A DNA stretch of 30,612 bases from a virus, in IMG/VR virus record IMGVR_UViG_3300020187_000136, positions 1-30,612 of that record, one strand, 5' to 3'. The position numbers and the translations under genes were made by a program. Under the pieces are notes generated by a model. That model ran no database searches, had not been told where the DNA came from, and worked only from the letters and a program-made list of their open reading frames with translations. Positions 8,834 through 14,637 of this stretch are shown piece by piece; position 1 is the first letter of the stretch, and the number at the start of each line of letters is the position of its first letter.

Positions 8834-9291
8834 TAGCAGATGCTTATGCCATTAGGAATCTCTATAGCTATATCTACGCTCCAACCTGCTAATTCGTTGC
8901 TAAAACGCTCTTTAAATGGTTGTGCAGATGGTTGTGTCGTTACCTGATAATTCATTTCAAATAAATCACCTCTCATTAACTTCATTATTAAAGAGTTTAT
9001 AACTTGAAACTGAGTGTTTAATACATCGTGCAAGTTGTCATTGCCATAAAACAAGTCGAAATCAGACTTCTTAGTGTTGTAATCAACTATATCAGCACAT
9101 AATACTTTTATATTGAATGTAACAGTCCTCTCTCCATAGGAGGCACTATCTATTAATAAGTGTGATAAAGGGAACATAGTAGTCTTATCTAAGTCTACAT
9201 CTGCTAAATCTCCGTATGTAACAGTACTTACAGATGGATTAGTTAATAATTCGTCTTTTATGGTATCTAATATGTTGTAGATGTGTGTCAT
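8833..9291 (-). CDS. Tail-completion or minor tail protein
   Basis: A 152-aa protein, MTHIYNILDTIKDELLTNPS. An N-terminal helix is followed by alternating strands and helices (ERTVTFNIKVLCADIVDY), as in tail terminator or neck-type proteins. Its ATG lies within the ATGA overlap with the stop codon of the frameshifted chaperone (TGA at 9288-9290). It is therefore coupled to the frameshift product and not to the zero-frame product, which ends 64 bases upstream. It is followed by the gp10-like gene. The role is inferred from size, position and fold pattern only. Confidence 0.55.
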   Translation of the reverse strand: MTHIYNILDTIKDELLTNPSVSTVTYGDLADVDLDKTTMFPLSHLLIDSASYGERTVTFNIKVLCADIVDYNTKKSDFDLFYGNDNLHDVLNTQFQVINSLIMKLMRGDLFEMNYQVTTQPSAQPFKERFSNELAGWSVDIAIEIPNGISIC

Positions 9292-10054
9292 CTTGTTTGT
9301 TGTTTTAGTATTCTATTTTCTAACTCTGATTTATCTTTTATAAATTCCAAGTACATTAAACATTGATGTATTGGAAGTTTTGTAACTTCTCCGATTCTTC
9401 TAACATCTTCTCCAGCGAGAGTAAATATTGCTTGATAGTCTCCCCATTTTTTACCGAATCCTTGTCTTGCTTGTTCTGATTTTTCTCCTGTAACTGTTTG
9501 AGTGTATAAGCCATCGTATAGTTCCCTAATTTTGTCGCTAAACGATAAAAAAAAACCCTCGCACTAATTGCAACATCTAAAGGAGTATCTTTCATTACGT
9601 CTGCCATATAAGACGTTCCCTTGTATTCGTGTATCAGATACTTATCTTTACTCTTGAACTTTATTGGTCTGTAAAGAACTGCCATAGCCTTATGTAAATC
9701 CTTGTCAGAGAATAAATACTTTTCTAAATCAATGAACTCACCATAACTCATCTTGTCTAAGTTAGGTATCATACCAAACTCTACAACAACTCCATCAGTA
9801 CCTTCTAACTTAAATGTCTGTGAAAGTTCTGGCTTACTGTTTAAAACAGATGATAAGTGAACTAACGTTTCGTCAAACACATTTAAACCTATCTTATCAA
9901 CGTCTGATAACTTTACATCACAAAATATCTCTAACACTTTCTTGTTTAGAAACTCTGTAGCATCTTCATCTTTGTTTTTGTCATAAACATCAATGTATCT
10001 TTGCCATTGACTTAATCTAACATCTCTTAATGTTGCAGGTATCGTAAACTCCAT
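9288..10054 (-). CDS. Tail assembly chaperone, -1 frameshift fusion product
   Basis: Slippage by -1 at the T tract (7-base site at 9548-9554) joins 169 zero-frame residues to 86 residues of the other frame, for 255 aa in total. The extension is protein-like: FSDKIRELYDGLYTQTVTG, then KKWGDYQAIFTLAGEDVRRI and KLPIHQCLMYLEFIKDKSEL, a helical segment with a conserved-looking W, Y and LA pattern. It contains no stop until TGA at 9288-9290, which forms an ATGA overlap with the next gene. Without frameshifting this would be an 86-codon open frame lacking a start. A homopolymer sequencing error (nine for ten T) would also fuse the frames and is the main alternative. Confidence 0.7.
9356..10054 (-). 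CDS. Tail assembly chaperone, zero-frame product
   Basis: A 232-aa protein beginning MEFTIPATLRDVRLSQWQRY. Residues 90-170 contain IPNLDKMSYGEFIDLEKYLF and KAMAVLYRPIKF, seen in a Bacteroidota phage protein group encoded with tail genes. At codons 167-169 the gene runs through a nine-T tract. Past it, the zero frame continues for 63 mostly hydrophilic residues (KQLQEKNQNKQDKDS) and stops at 9356. A -1 shift gives a longer protein (next entry). A short form plus a frameshifted form is the gpG/gpGT layout of siphovirus tail chaperones. The gene starts the morphogenesis operon and is divergent from the plus-strand group at 10153. Confidence 0.7.
   Translation of the reverse strand: MEFTIPATLRDVRLSQWQRYIDVYDKNKDEDATEFLNKKVLEIFCDVKLSDVDKIGLNVFDETLVHLSSVLNSKPELSQTFKLEGTDGVVVEFGMIPNLDKMSYGEFIDLEKYLFSDKDLHKAMAVLYRPIKFKSKDKYLIHEYKGTSYMADVMKDTPLDVAISARVFFYRLATKLGNYTMAYTLKQLQEKNQNKQDKDSVKNGETIKQYLLSLEKMLEESEKLQNFQYINV
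9548..9554 (-). promoter_or_regulatory. Slippery site for -1 frameshifting
   Basis: On the minus strand the sequence is GGG followed by nine T and ATCG. In the zero frame the codons are GTT TTT TTT TAT, so the heptamer T TTT TTT allows both tRNAs to re-pair after a -1 slip. The frame entered reads TTA TCG TTT AGC. A run of nine T could also cause transcriptional slippage. No clear downstream pseudoknot was found by eye. Confidence 0.65.
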
Positions 10055-10110
10055 AAATATAATATTCTTATAATAAGATAACTCTATTTTAATTTTTTGT
10101 GTTAATAATA

Positions 10111-10141
10111 CTTGTTATGTAAAATAATTTTATTATATTTG
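10111..10141 (+). promoter_or_regulatory. Bacteroidota-type promoter for the plus-strand group
   Basis: CTTG at 10111-10114, 19 bases, then TATATTTG at 10134-10141, matching TTTG-N19-TAnnTTTG. The predicted start is near 10147, only about six bases before the first codon of the downstream gene, so the message would be nearly leaderless. Confidence 0.6.
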
Positions 10142-10152
10142 TATCAAATTGG

Positions 10153-10404
10153 TTGACATTGAATATATTAGATGATAAGGATGGTATAAGGTTTGGAGTG
10201 TTTAAGTGTTTACAGACATACAAAGTTTACACAATCAGTTCTACACTATCAACTCACCCTAATAGCCAACCAAGTTATTTAGACAAAGCACATAAAGCAT
10301 TAGATACTATAAAGAGAGAAGATGGTGTGCTAAAGAAAATGTCAAGAAGAGAACTAAGAACAAGATTTACTAACGTAGAAGAAATAATACCTAAACTAAA
10401 ATAA
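10153..10404 (+). CDS. 83-aa protein of unknown function
   Basis: First gene of the plus-strand accessory group. No ATG lies at the start of the frame; translation probably begins at TTG 10153 or the next TTG at 10159 (MTLNILDDKDGIRFGVFKCL). The body is short and basic with HKALDTIKREDGVLKKMSRR and a terminal helix. No signal peptide, membrane segment or known motif. It is followed after five bases by the 121-aa gene. It could be a small DNA-binding or host-takeover protein, but nothing in the sequence proves this. The unusual start and the promoter placed just upstream make the exact N-terminus uncertain. Confidence 0.55.
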   Translation: MTLNILDDKDGIRFGVFKCLQTYKVYTISSTLSTHPNSQPSYLDKAHKALDTIKREDGVLKKMSRRELRTRFTNVEEIIPKLK

Positions 10405-10409
10405 ATATT

Positions 10410-10775
10410 ATGAGCGAACAACAAATAACAAAAGAGTCCATTGCGTACCTAAAGACAGTACTATTATCTCAATTACTATTAGAAGCTAATGAAGAGATTG
10501 TAGCTACCAACAGATACAAGCAAAGCCTAAAACAACAGATAAATAGAACAAACAGTATCTTAGAGCCTATCGTAAGAGAAGAGTTTGATAACGTTTACAA
10601 GACAGACCCTGAAATGGCAACGAATATCTTAAACAAGGTAGAATCTATTATAGATAAAATAGCATCATACCAGATAGAAGAGTTACTAATACTTGAATCT
10701 ATTGTAGATAAATACGAGAACAATAAAGAATGGTTCTTGAAATATGCTGAATCTGATTTCCTAAGACTTAATTAA
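10410..10775 (+). CDS. 121-aa helical protein of unknown function
   Basis: Starts with ATG five bases after the previous stop: MSEQQITKESIAYLKTVLLS. The sequence is almost entirely helical with heptad-like leucine and isoleucine spacing, such as LLLEANEEIVATNRYKQSLK and ILNKVESIIDKIASYQIEEL, so it probably forms a coiled-coil dimer. No cysteine cluster, catalytic motif or membrane segment. It sits between the 83-aa and 52-aa genes in one plus-strand transcription unit. The function is unknown. Confidence 0.65.
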   Translation: MSEQQITKESIAYLKTVLLSQLLLEANEEIVATNRYKQSLKQQINRTNSILEPIVREEFDNVYKTDPEMATNILNKVESIIDKIASYQIEELLILESIVDKYENNKEWFLKYAESDFLRLN

Positions 10776-10776
10776 G

Positions 10777-10935
10777 ATGAAAAAAAAACTAACACAGAAG
10801 CTACAACAACTAATAGATAGCTTACCTACAGGTAACAAAAGAAAAGAAGCTAAGGAAGACCTACTAAGCCTTAAACTAAGTAATAGTGATTACCATTACA
10901 TAATGTTAGCTGATAAGTATAAAGATAATATATAG
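10777..10935 (+). CDS. 52-aa protein of unknown function
   Basis: A 52-codon frame from ATG 10777, beginning MKKKLTQKLQQLIDSLPTGN and rich in lysine. It starts one base after the previous stop codon and ends three bases before the GTG of the GIY-YIG gene, so it is part of the same tightly packed unit. The middle reads KRKEAKEDLLSLKLSNSDYH. It may be a small nucleic-acid-binding protein; that is inference from charge only. Confidence 0.55.
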   Translation: MKKKLTQKLQQLIDSLPTGNKRKEAKEDLLSLKLSNSDYHYIMLADKYKDNI

Positions 10936-10938
10936 AAG

Positions 10939-12033
10939 GTGAGCAAAGAAGTTAAAAACAAAGTTGTTTATTTACATAGAAAAAAAACAGAAGGAACTAT
11001 ATTTTACGTAGGTATGGGTGAGCAAGATAGAGCCTATACTACTCACTCAAGGAATAAGTGGTGGATAAATGTGTACAAAAAACACGATAGATTAGTAGAT
11101 GTTGTTGCTAAAGACCTTAGTATAGATGATGCTTATGAGTTGGAAGTGTTTTTAATTTCTGAAATAGGAAGAAAGGATTTAGGATTAGGTAATCTTGTTA
11201 ACCTTGATGATGGTGGAAAAGGTGCTACTGGTCATATACCTACACAAAACGCAAGGAATAAACTAAGTAAAAGAATGTCTAAGAAAGTTATAAATACAGA
11301 AACTTTAGAGGTCTTAAAATCTGGTTCTGAATTGACTAAAAAATACGGAATATTCGGAAATGTATTACAAAAAGACCATCCTAATAGTGACTGGATGAAG
11401 TTAGAGGATTATAAAAACGGAAAACATTTAACAGAGAAATGGATTAATAGATATAAAATAAAAAATAGTTATTTAAAAATTATAAACACAAATACATTAG
11501 ACATATTCTACTGTCTTAGAGAAGCCGCTAAAAGCATAGGTAAAGGAAATTATGAAAATAACCAAAGTCAGTACAATCTCTTATCTCAGAAATTAAAAGG
11601 CTCAAAGAAAAACAATTCAAACTTTATGTATTATGATGATTATGAAAAAGGGCTTCATTTAACAAAAGAATGGATTAGAAGGAAAGAAAGAAAAATAAGT
11701 AAGAGAGATACCCCTTTAAAGGAGATAGAAATATATGACTTTAAAAAGCAATTTTGGTTTAAAACAACAAGGAAGGATTTTTATGATAAATACGGTATTA
11801 AACCATCTACTTATACAGCTCTGCTACACGGAAGATTCTGTAGAAAAGAATATAAGAAATTCAATGAAACAAATAATAGATGGAGAAATATATTAAATAT
11901 TGAAACAAATAAAGAAGAGAGATTTAATCAATGGTATTTATCAGAAAAATTAGGTGTAACATCAAATAGCTTATGTAATTTATTTTTAGGTAGAACTAAA
12001 ATAATATACAAAAAATATAAGATTATTGATTAA
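10939..12033 (+). CDS. GIY-YIG homing endonuclease with repeated DNA-binding modules
   Basis: A 364-aa protein with GTG start. Residues 8-95 are a GIY-YIG nuclease domain of the phage type: VVYLHRKKTEG, IFYVGMG, an arginine in RAYTTHSRN, the catalytic glutamate region YELEVFLISEIGRKD, then NLVNLDDGGKG. The rest holds about four units resembling NUMOD1/IENR1 DNA-binding modules. The first two each start with INT(E/N)TL and end with DYxxGxHLTxxWIxR (about 115-175 and 178-248). The later two are KTTRKDFYDKYGIKPSTYTA and WYLSEKLGVTSNSLCNLFLG. Its nuclease domain aligns without gaps to the one at 29662-30291. It is free-standing, closing the plus-strand group, and no interrupted gene is visible around it. 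Confidence 0.8.
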   Translation: MSKEVKNKVVYLHRKKTEGTIFYVGMGEQDRAYTTHSRNKWWINVYKKHDRLVDVVAKDLSIDDAYELEVFLISEIGRKDLGLGNLVNLDDGGKGATGHIPTQNARNKLSKRMSKKVINTETLEVLKSGSELTKKYGIFGNVLQKDHPNSDWMKLEDYKNGKHLTEKWINRYKIKNSYLKIINTNTLDIFYCLREAAKSIGKGNYENNQSQYNLLSQKLKGSKKNNSNFMYYDDYEKGLHLTKEWIRRKERKISKRDTPLKEIEIYDFKKQFWFKTTRKDFYDKYGIKPSTYTALLHGRFCRKEYKKFNETNNRWRNILNIETNKEERFNQWYLSEKLGVTSNSLCNLFLGRTKIIYKKYKIID

Positions 12034-12683
12034 CAATAAGAAAAACTTATAATGCAAGTAACTACTATATTATTTATCTATAGTAGGCGAACACTTTACA
12101 ACCTTTTTAGTTATCATAATATACAGAGCAGTAGTTCTCTTTAACCTACCAAACTTTAGCAGTAATATGGCTATTGGTTCAGATACATTAAGCCTCCTTA
12201 GTAATTGCATCTATAACCTTTATAATCTTCGTTGCACCCAATAGATATTCAAACTAACGAGCATACCAGTTATATCAGTTAACTAACAATTAACATACAT
12301 TAAGATTATAGGAGGGTGCATATCTAACCATCGAGCATATAATTATATTTTCAAAATTGATATGTCAGTTTTAAACGAAAAGATATTTCACTATTCAAGT
12401 ATATCGGATATAGGTAGAATTCATTGAAGATGCATACTACGACCCTAACTAATTCATACTACGTCAAATCGACTATTTAAGCTACTATCTAAATGTGAAT
12501 GATGTGTTAGTATTAAAAAGATATTTGGGTTGATTAGAAGCGCTTAAATGATGTTTAAATAGTGGTTTAACCCGTTACAATATACTCACACTAATTAACA
12601 ACTAATTACAAAAATAACTGCATAAAAAAATACTATTACAAAATGAATTATAATAGTATTAATCTATAGATAAAAATGTAGTA
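12034..12683 (+). other. 650-base region without a recognisable gene
   Basis: This stretch between the convergent GIY-YIG gene and the minus-strand cassette has stops in all frames. Visible structure: an eight-base hairpin CTACTATA/TATAGTAG at 12062-12086 without a T tract; the inverted repeat TGCACCC (12233-12239) and GGGTGCA (12314-12320); the palindrome AAGCGCTT at 12538-12545; and a nine-base word CATACTACG used twice near 12432 and 12465. Its base composition is a little less AT-rich than the intergenic gaps elsewhere. It may be a decayed gene, a structured RNA or DNA brought in with the endonuclease; none is proven. Confidence 0.4.
12623..12660 (-). terminator. Terminator of the Gp88-like cassette
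   Basis: A perfect ten-base stem AATACTATTA (12629-12638) and TAATAGTATT (12651-12660) with a 12-base loop. On the minus strand it is followed by seven or more T. It lies 24 bases after the stop of the 55-aa gene, the last gene of the cassette. The stem is AT-rich, so efficiency may be moderate. Confidence 0.65.
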
Positions 12684-12851
12684 TTAAATTTCCTTATAAG
12701 GTTCAAAACCATATCTATCAATAAAACCACAATTGAAATTTGTTTCTAAACTTTTATACAATTTAGTTCTTTGCGGTTGTTTACACTCTTGAGAACCTAT
12801 TATATATTTTTTATTGTTGTTTGGGTTGATATAATAAAATTGAAATTTCAT
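12684..12851 (-). CDS. 55-aa protein, last gene of the Gp88-like cassette
   Basis: A 55-codon frame with ATG at 12851: MKFQFYYINPNNNKKYIIGS, then GFIDRYGFEPYKEI at the end. It holds two cysteines. The stretch INPNNNK and its DNA (21 identical bases, 12810-12830 and 13100-13120) recur near the C-terminus of the Gp88-like protein, in the same reading frame. This suggests shared origin or recombination between the two genes. It lies 12 bases after the 67-aa gene and just before the terminator. Function unknown. Confidence 0.6.
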   Translation of the reverse strand: MKFQFYYINPNNNKKYIIGSQECKQPQRTKLYKSLETNFNCGFIDRYGFEPYKEI

Positions 12852-12863
12852 AATTATATTATT

Positions 12864-13067
12864 TTAAAATGTTATAGTGTTAAATTGTTTTTTAATACAG
12901 CTAATTGCCTTAAAACTTTCAAACCTATTTTTATACCTAAACAAATCATCAGTCAATACAAAACTATCTATTTGTGTTTTGTCATCTGTTAAGTTATAAC
13001 AAATAAAACCTTTGTTAGTTGTTAATAGTTTTATACTTAAGTTACTGTTAATTTTTAGTGTATACAT
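12864..13067 (-). CDS. 67-aa protein of unknown function
   Basis: A short frame starting MYTLKINSNLSIKLLTTNKG and containing CYNLTDDKTQIDSFVLTDDL. It is predicted to be a small mixed alpha/beta protein with no membrane segment. It is 11 bases downstream of the Gp88-like gene and 12 upstream of the 55-aa gene, consistent with one transcript. The spacing, the orientation and the shared terminator support it as a real gene. The antisense frame at 12771-12992 is discounted. Function unknown. Confidence 0.6.
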   Translation of the reverse strand: MYTLKINSNLSIKLLTTNKGFICYNLTDDKTQIDSFVLTDDLFRYKNRFESFKAISCIKKQFNTITF

Positions 13068-13078
13068 TTGTTTTATTT

Positions 13079-13696
13079 TTAGTGATATATTAAACCTACT
13101 TTATTGTTGTTTGGGTTGATGTACTTTGAAGCGAACAGATCTATTTTAGATGCGTTGATATAGCCCTCATTTTGTAGCTCGGTTTCTGTTTTAAATATTT
13201 TAGTGTGACGATCTTTATTTTTGTCTATTAAATTAGTTTGTTTACCACTATCCGAAAATATAAAATCAAAGTTATTCGGGATCGAACTACTATTATTTTT
13301 TACAATTGATATGCTATTTGTATACGCATAAAATTTAACATTAGGTAATTGCTCGGCTATTTGCATCCACTTTAAAAAATACTTGTTAGAATAAAAATCT
13401 CCTGAGTCGTGAACCCTTAAAAAATCAACACGTTTTTTTATTATCTCGTTTTTCATAACTTCAATAAAATTAGTTTGTTTAGTAAGTTCATAACGCTGTT
13501 CAAAAACCTTTGCAACGTTTGACCAAGTATACGCTCCTTTTTTAGCGTAACAAAATTTTATACAAGCATCCGCGAAAGGACACGTAATTTTTCCTTTACT
13601 TGTTTTGTAGGCTGTTATCCCAAAATTAAAAACTCTCAATCCGAGTTCCTTAGATGTTTTTTTTAATTTACTGTTTTGCGTAATAATTGATTTCAT
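13079..13696 (-). CDS. Gp88-like phage protein (Gene product 88 family)
   Basis: A 205-aa protein of the phage Gp88 type. Residues 37-54 contain ITCPFADACIKFCYAKKG (Cys39, Cys45, Cys49), and residues 93-102 RVHDSGDFYS. These are followed by a tryptophan helix and FYAYTNSISIVKN. The Cys-CYA cluster plus the R-x-H-x-SGDF motif is diagnostic of the family as I know it; the function is unknown. The three cysteines suggest metal or iron-sulphur binding, but the spacing (C-x5-C-x3-C) is not the classic radical-SAM CxxxCxxC. It is the largest gene of a five-gene cassette with its own promoter and terminator, in a position where phages often carry accessory host-interaction genes. Confidence 0.7.
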   Translation of the reverse strand: MKSIITQNSKLKKTSKELGLRVFNFGITAYKTSKGKITCPFADACIKFCYAKKGAYTWSNVAKVFEQRYELTKQTNFIEVMKNEIIKKRVDFLRVHDSGDFYSNKYFLKWMQIAEQLPNVKFYAYTNSISIVKNNSSSIPNNFDFIFSDSGKQTNLIDKNKDRHTKIFKTETELQNEGYINASKIDLFASKYINPNNNKVGLIYH

Positions 13697-13698
13697 AA

Positions 13699-13842
13699 TT
13701 ATATGTATTTTTTAAGTAGTTCTATTTTTTGGTTTGCAATTTCTGTCTGTATTTCTATTTCTAAAATTTCTAACTTGCCTAATAAATAAAAATTGTCTGT
13801 TGCTGTTGCGAGGTCTCTAATTTGTTTAATTGTTTCTTTCAT
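13699..13842 (-). CDS. 47-aa helical protein
   Basis: A 47-codon frame, MKETIKQIRDLATATDNFYL, continuing as a long charged helix with isoleucine and leucine heptads (LEILEIEIQTEIANQKIELL). It is probably a coiled coil. Its ATG overlaps the stop of the preceding membrane peptide in a TAATG arrangement, and it ends two bases before the ATG of the Gp88-like gene. This indicates translational coupling along the cassette. Function unknown. Confidence 0.6.
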   Translation of the reverse strand: MKETIKQIRDLATATDNFYLLGKLEILEIEIQTEIANQKIELLKKYI

Positions 13843-13940
13843 TATAGTACGAAATTAAAATTGTTAATTATTTGGTTTACTATTAATCGTGATCCGATTA
13901 ATAAAAGTATTACTAATGTAATTTTTTGTTTAGTATTCAT
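13842..13940 (-). CDS. 32-aa single-pass membrane micropeptide
   Basis: First gene after the cassette promoter: MNTKQKITLVILLLIGSRLI, then VNQIINNFNFVL. A short basic N-terminus precedes a strongly hydrophobic helix of about 18 residues, so it should insert into the inner membrane. The stop and the next ATG overlap (TAATG). The size is small, but the promoter, the coupling and the clear membrane helix support it. It might act in exclusion of other phages or as a membrane toxin; both are guesses. Confidence 0.55.
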   Translation of the reverse strand: MNTKQKITLVILLLIGSRLIVNQIINNFNFVL

Positions 13941-13977
13941 TTTTTTAGTTTTAAAGTATTGTGCCTTATTGACAATT

Positions 13978-14008
13978 CAAAGATACAACTTATTTTTGAA
14001 TAAACAAC
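13978..14008 (-). promoter_or_regulatory. Promoter of the Gp88-like cassette
   Basis: On the minus strand GTTG (14008-14005), 19 bases, then TATCTTTG (13985-13978). This is a full match to the Bacteroidota primary-sigma promoter. The predicted start near 13972 leaves a leader of about 32 bases before the 32-aa gene. Confidence 0.75.
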
Positions 14009-14040
14009 AAAAAAACAAAAAAAATGTAAAAATAACACAA

Positions 14041-14211
14041 AAATAGTTTTTTAACGTTTTTTAATGTTTTGATAGTATTGTAAATTTGTGATATAATTTT
14101 AAAGTAATGAACACGCACGCAACTACAATAATTTTTTCACATACACAAATAAATTTACTATTTATTGTCAGTCTAAATAAGCTATTTAGAAGCGTTCCAA
14201 ATAACAAAAAT
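14041..14211 (+). other. AT-rich intergenic region between divergent units
   Basis: A gap between the minus-strand cassette promoter and the repeat array. It contains two tandem ten-base units TTAAYGTTTT at 14051-14070, similar in form to the operator-like repeat at 16644 and 24201. TAAATTTG at 14081-14088 could be the -7 element of a plus-strand promoter for the 86-aa gene, although no good -33 element precedes it. A 54-codon frame from ATG 14107 runs through the repeats and is not believed. Confidence 0.4.
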
Positions 14212-14292
14212 ACCCCCATTATATTAAACGACCCCCATTATATTAAACACAGGGTTACCCCATCATATTAAACATTCCCCTCCATATTAAAC
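14212..14292 (+). repeat. Iteron-like repeats, four copies
   Basis: Four copies of ACCCC(C)ATNATATTAAAC in direct orientation: 14212-14229 and 14231-14248 (nearly identical, 19-base period), 14257-14273, and a shorter one at 14277-14292. They end 16 bases before the 86-aa gene. Two further copies follow the gene. The arrangement resembles replication iterons or clustered operator sites. Confidence 0.75.
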
Positions 14293-14308
14293 ATAAATTA
14301 AAAACAAA

Positions 14309-14569
14309 ATGAAACAAACTATTTATTACAGAGAATCAGGTTACGACAGAACTATTTATAATTTTTTTATAATAGACAGAGAAACAAAAGCATTTGTATT
14401 TTTAAAAAGGATGACCAAGATAGATAAAGATTCTGGCGTTGTTGCTGGAGAGGTTGATACCAACTCTGATGCAATTAGATTAAGCAAGAAAAAGTTTAAT
14501 GTGTATTATAGAGAATGGACAAACCAACCATTAATTGAGAATCACAATTACACATACACAGGGTTGTAA
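14309..14569 (+). CDS. 86-aa protein encoded between iteron-like repeats
   Basis: A plus-strand gene starting MKQTIYYRESGYDRTIYNFF, with a strand-rich first half and a basic second half (RLSKKKFNVYYREW), ending NYTYTGL. No known motif, signal peptide or membrane segment. It is the only plus-strand gene near the terminase and is bracketed by copies of the same repeat. The stop codon lies inside a duplicated segment (ACACAGGGTT followed by the repeat) that also occurs upstream of the gene near 14246. This suggests the gene and its flanks arrived as one unit, or that its product binds the repeats. Both are inferences. Confidence 0.6.
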   Translation: MKQTIYYRESGYDRTIYNFFIIDRETKAFVFLKRMTKIDKDSGVVAGEVDTNSDAIRLSKKKFNVYYREWTNQPLIENHNYTYTGL

Positions 14570-14628
14570 CCCCATCATATTAAACAAAAAAAGGGAAACA
14601 AAATTAATTGACCCCCTTCATATTAAAC
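14569..14628 (+). repeat. Iteron-like repeats, two further copies
   Basis: Copies at 14569-14585 (ACCCCATCATATTAAAC) and 14611-14628 (ACCCCCTTCATATTAAAC), just after the 86-aa gene and just before the end of the terminase gene. Read on the minus strand, the spacer also holds AAGGG, 17-18 bases, CCCTT and seven T, which may act as a weak terminator for the terminase transcript. Confidence 0.7.
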
Positions 14629-14637
14629 ATTTTATTT

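Noticed and set aside
12062-12086. Hairpin after the GIY-YIG gene as a terminator.
   Set aside because: The stem is clear, but no T tract follows on either strand.
10939-12683. Possible group I intron carrying the GIY-YIG gene.
   Set aside because: The endonuclease follows its neighbour after three bases in one operon, and no split gene flanks it; no intron core elements were seen by eye.
14107-14271. Plus-strand frame of 54 codons running through the iteron-like repeats.
   Set aside because: Its end is made of translated repeat units and the stop falls inside a repeat. Composition is not protein-like, and the repeats explain the open frame.
14212-14292. G-quadruplex formed by the G-runs of the repeats on the minus strand.
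   Set aside because: The loops between G-runs are about 13-17 bases, too long for a canonical quadruplex.
14212-14628. Possible CRISPR array.
   Set aside because: Units are too short (16-19 bases), spacing is irregular, a gene lies in the middle, and no cas genes are present.
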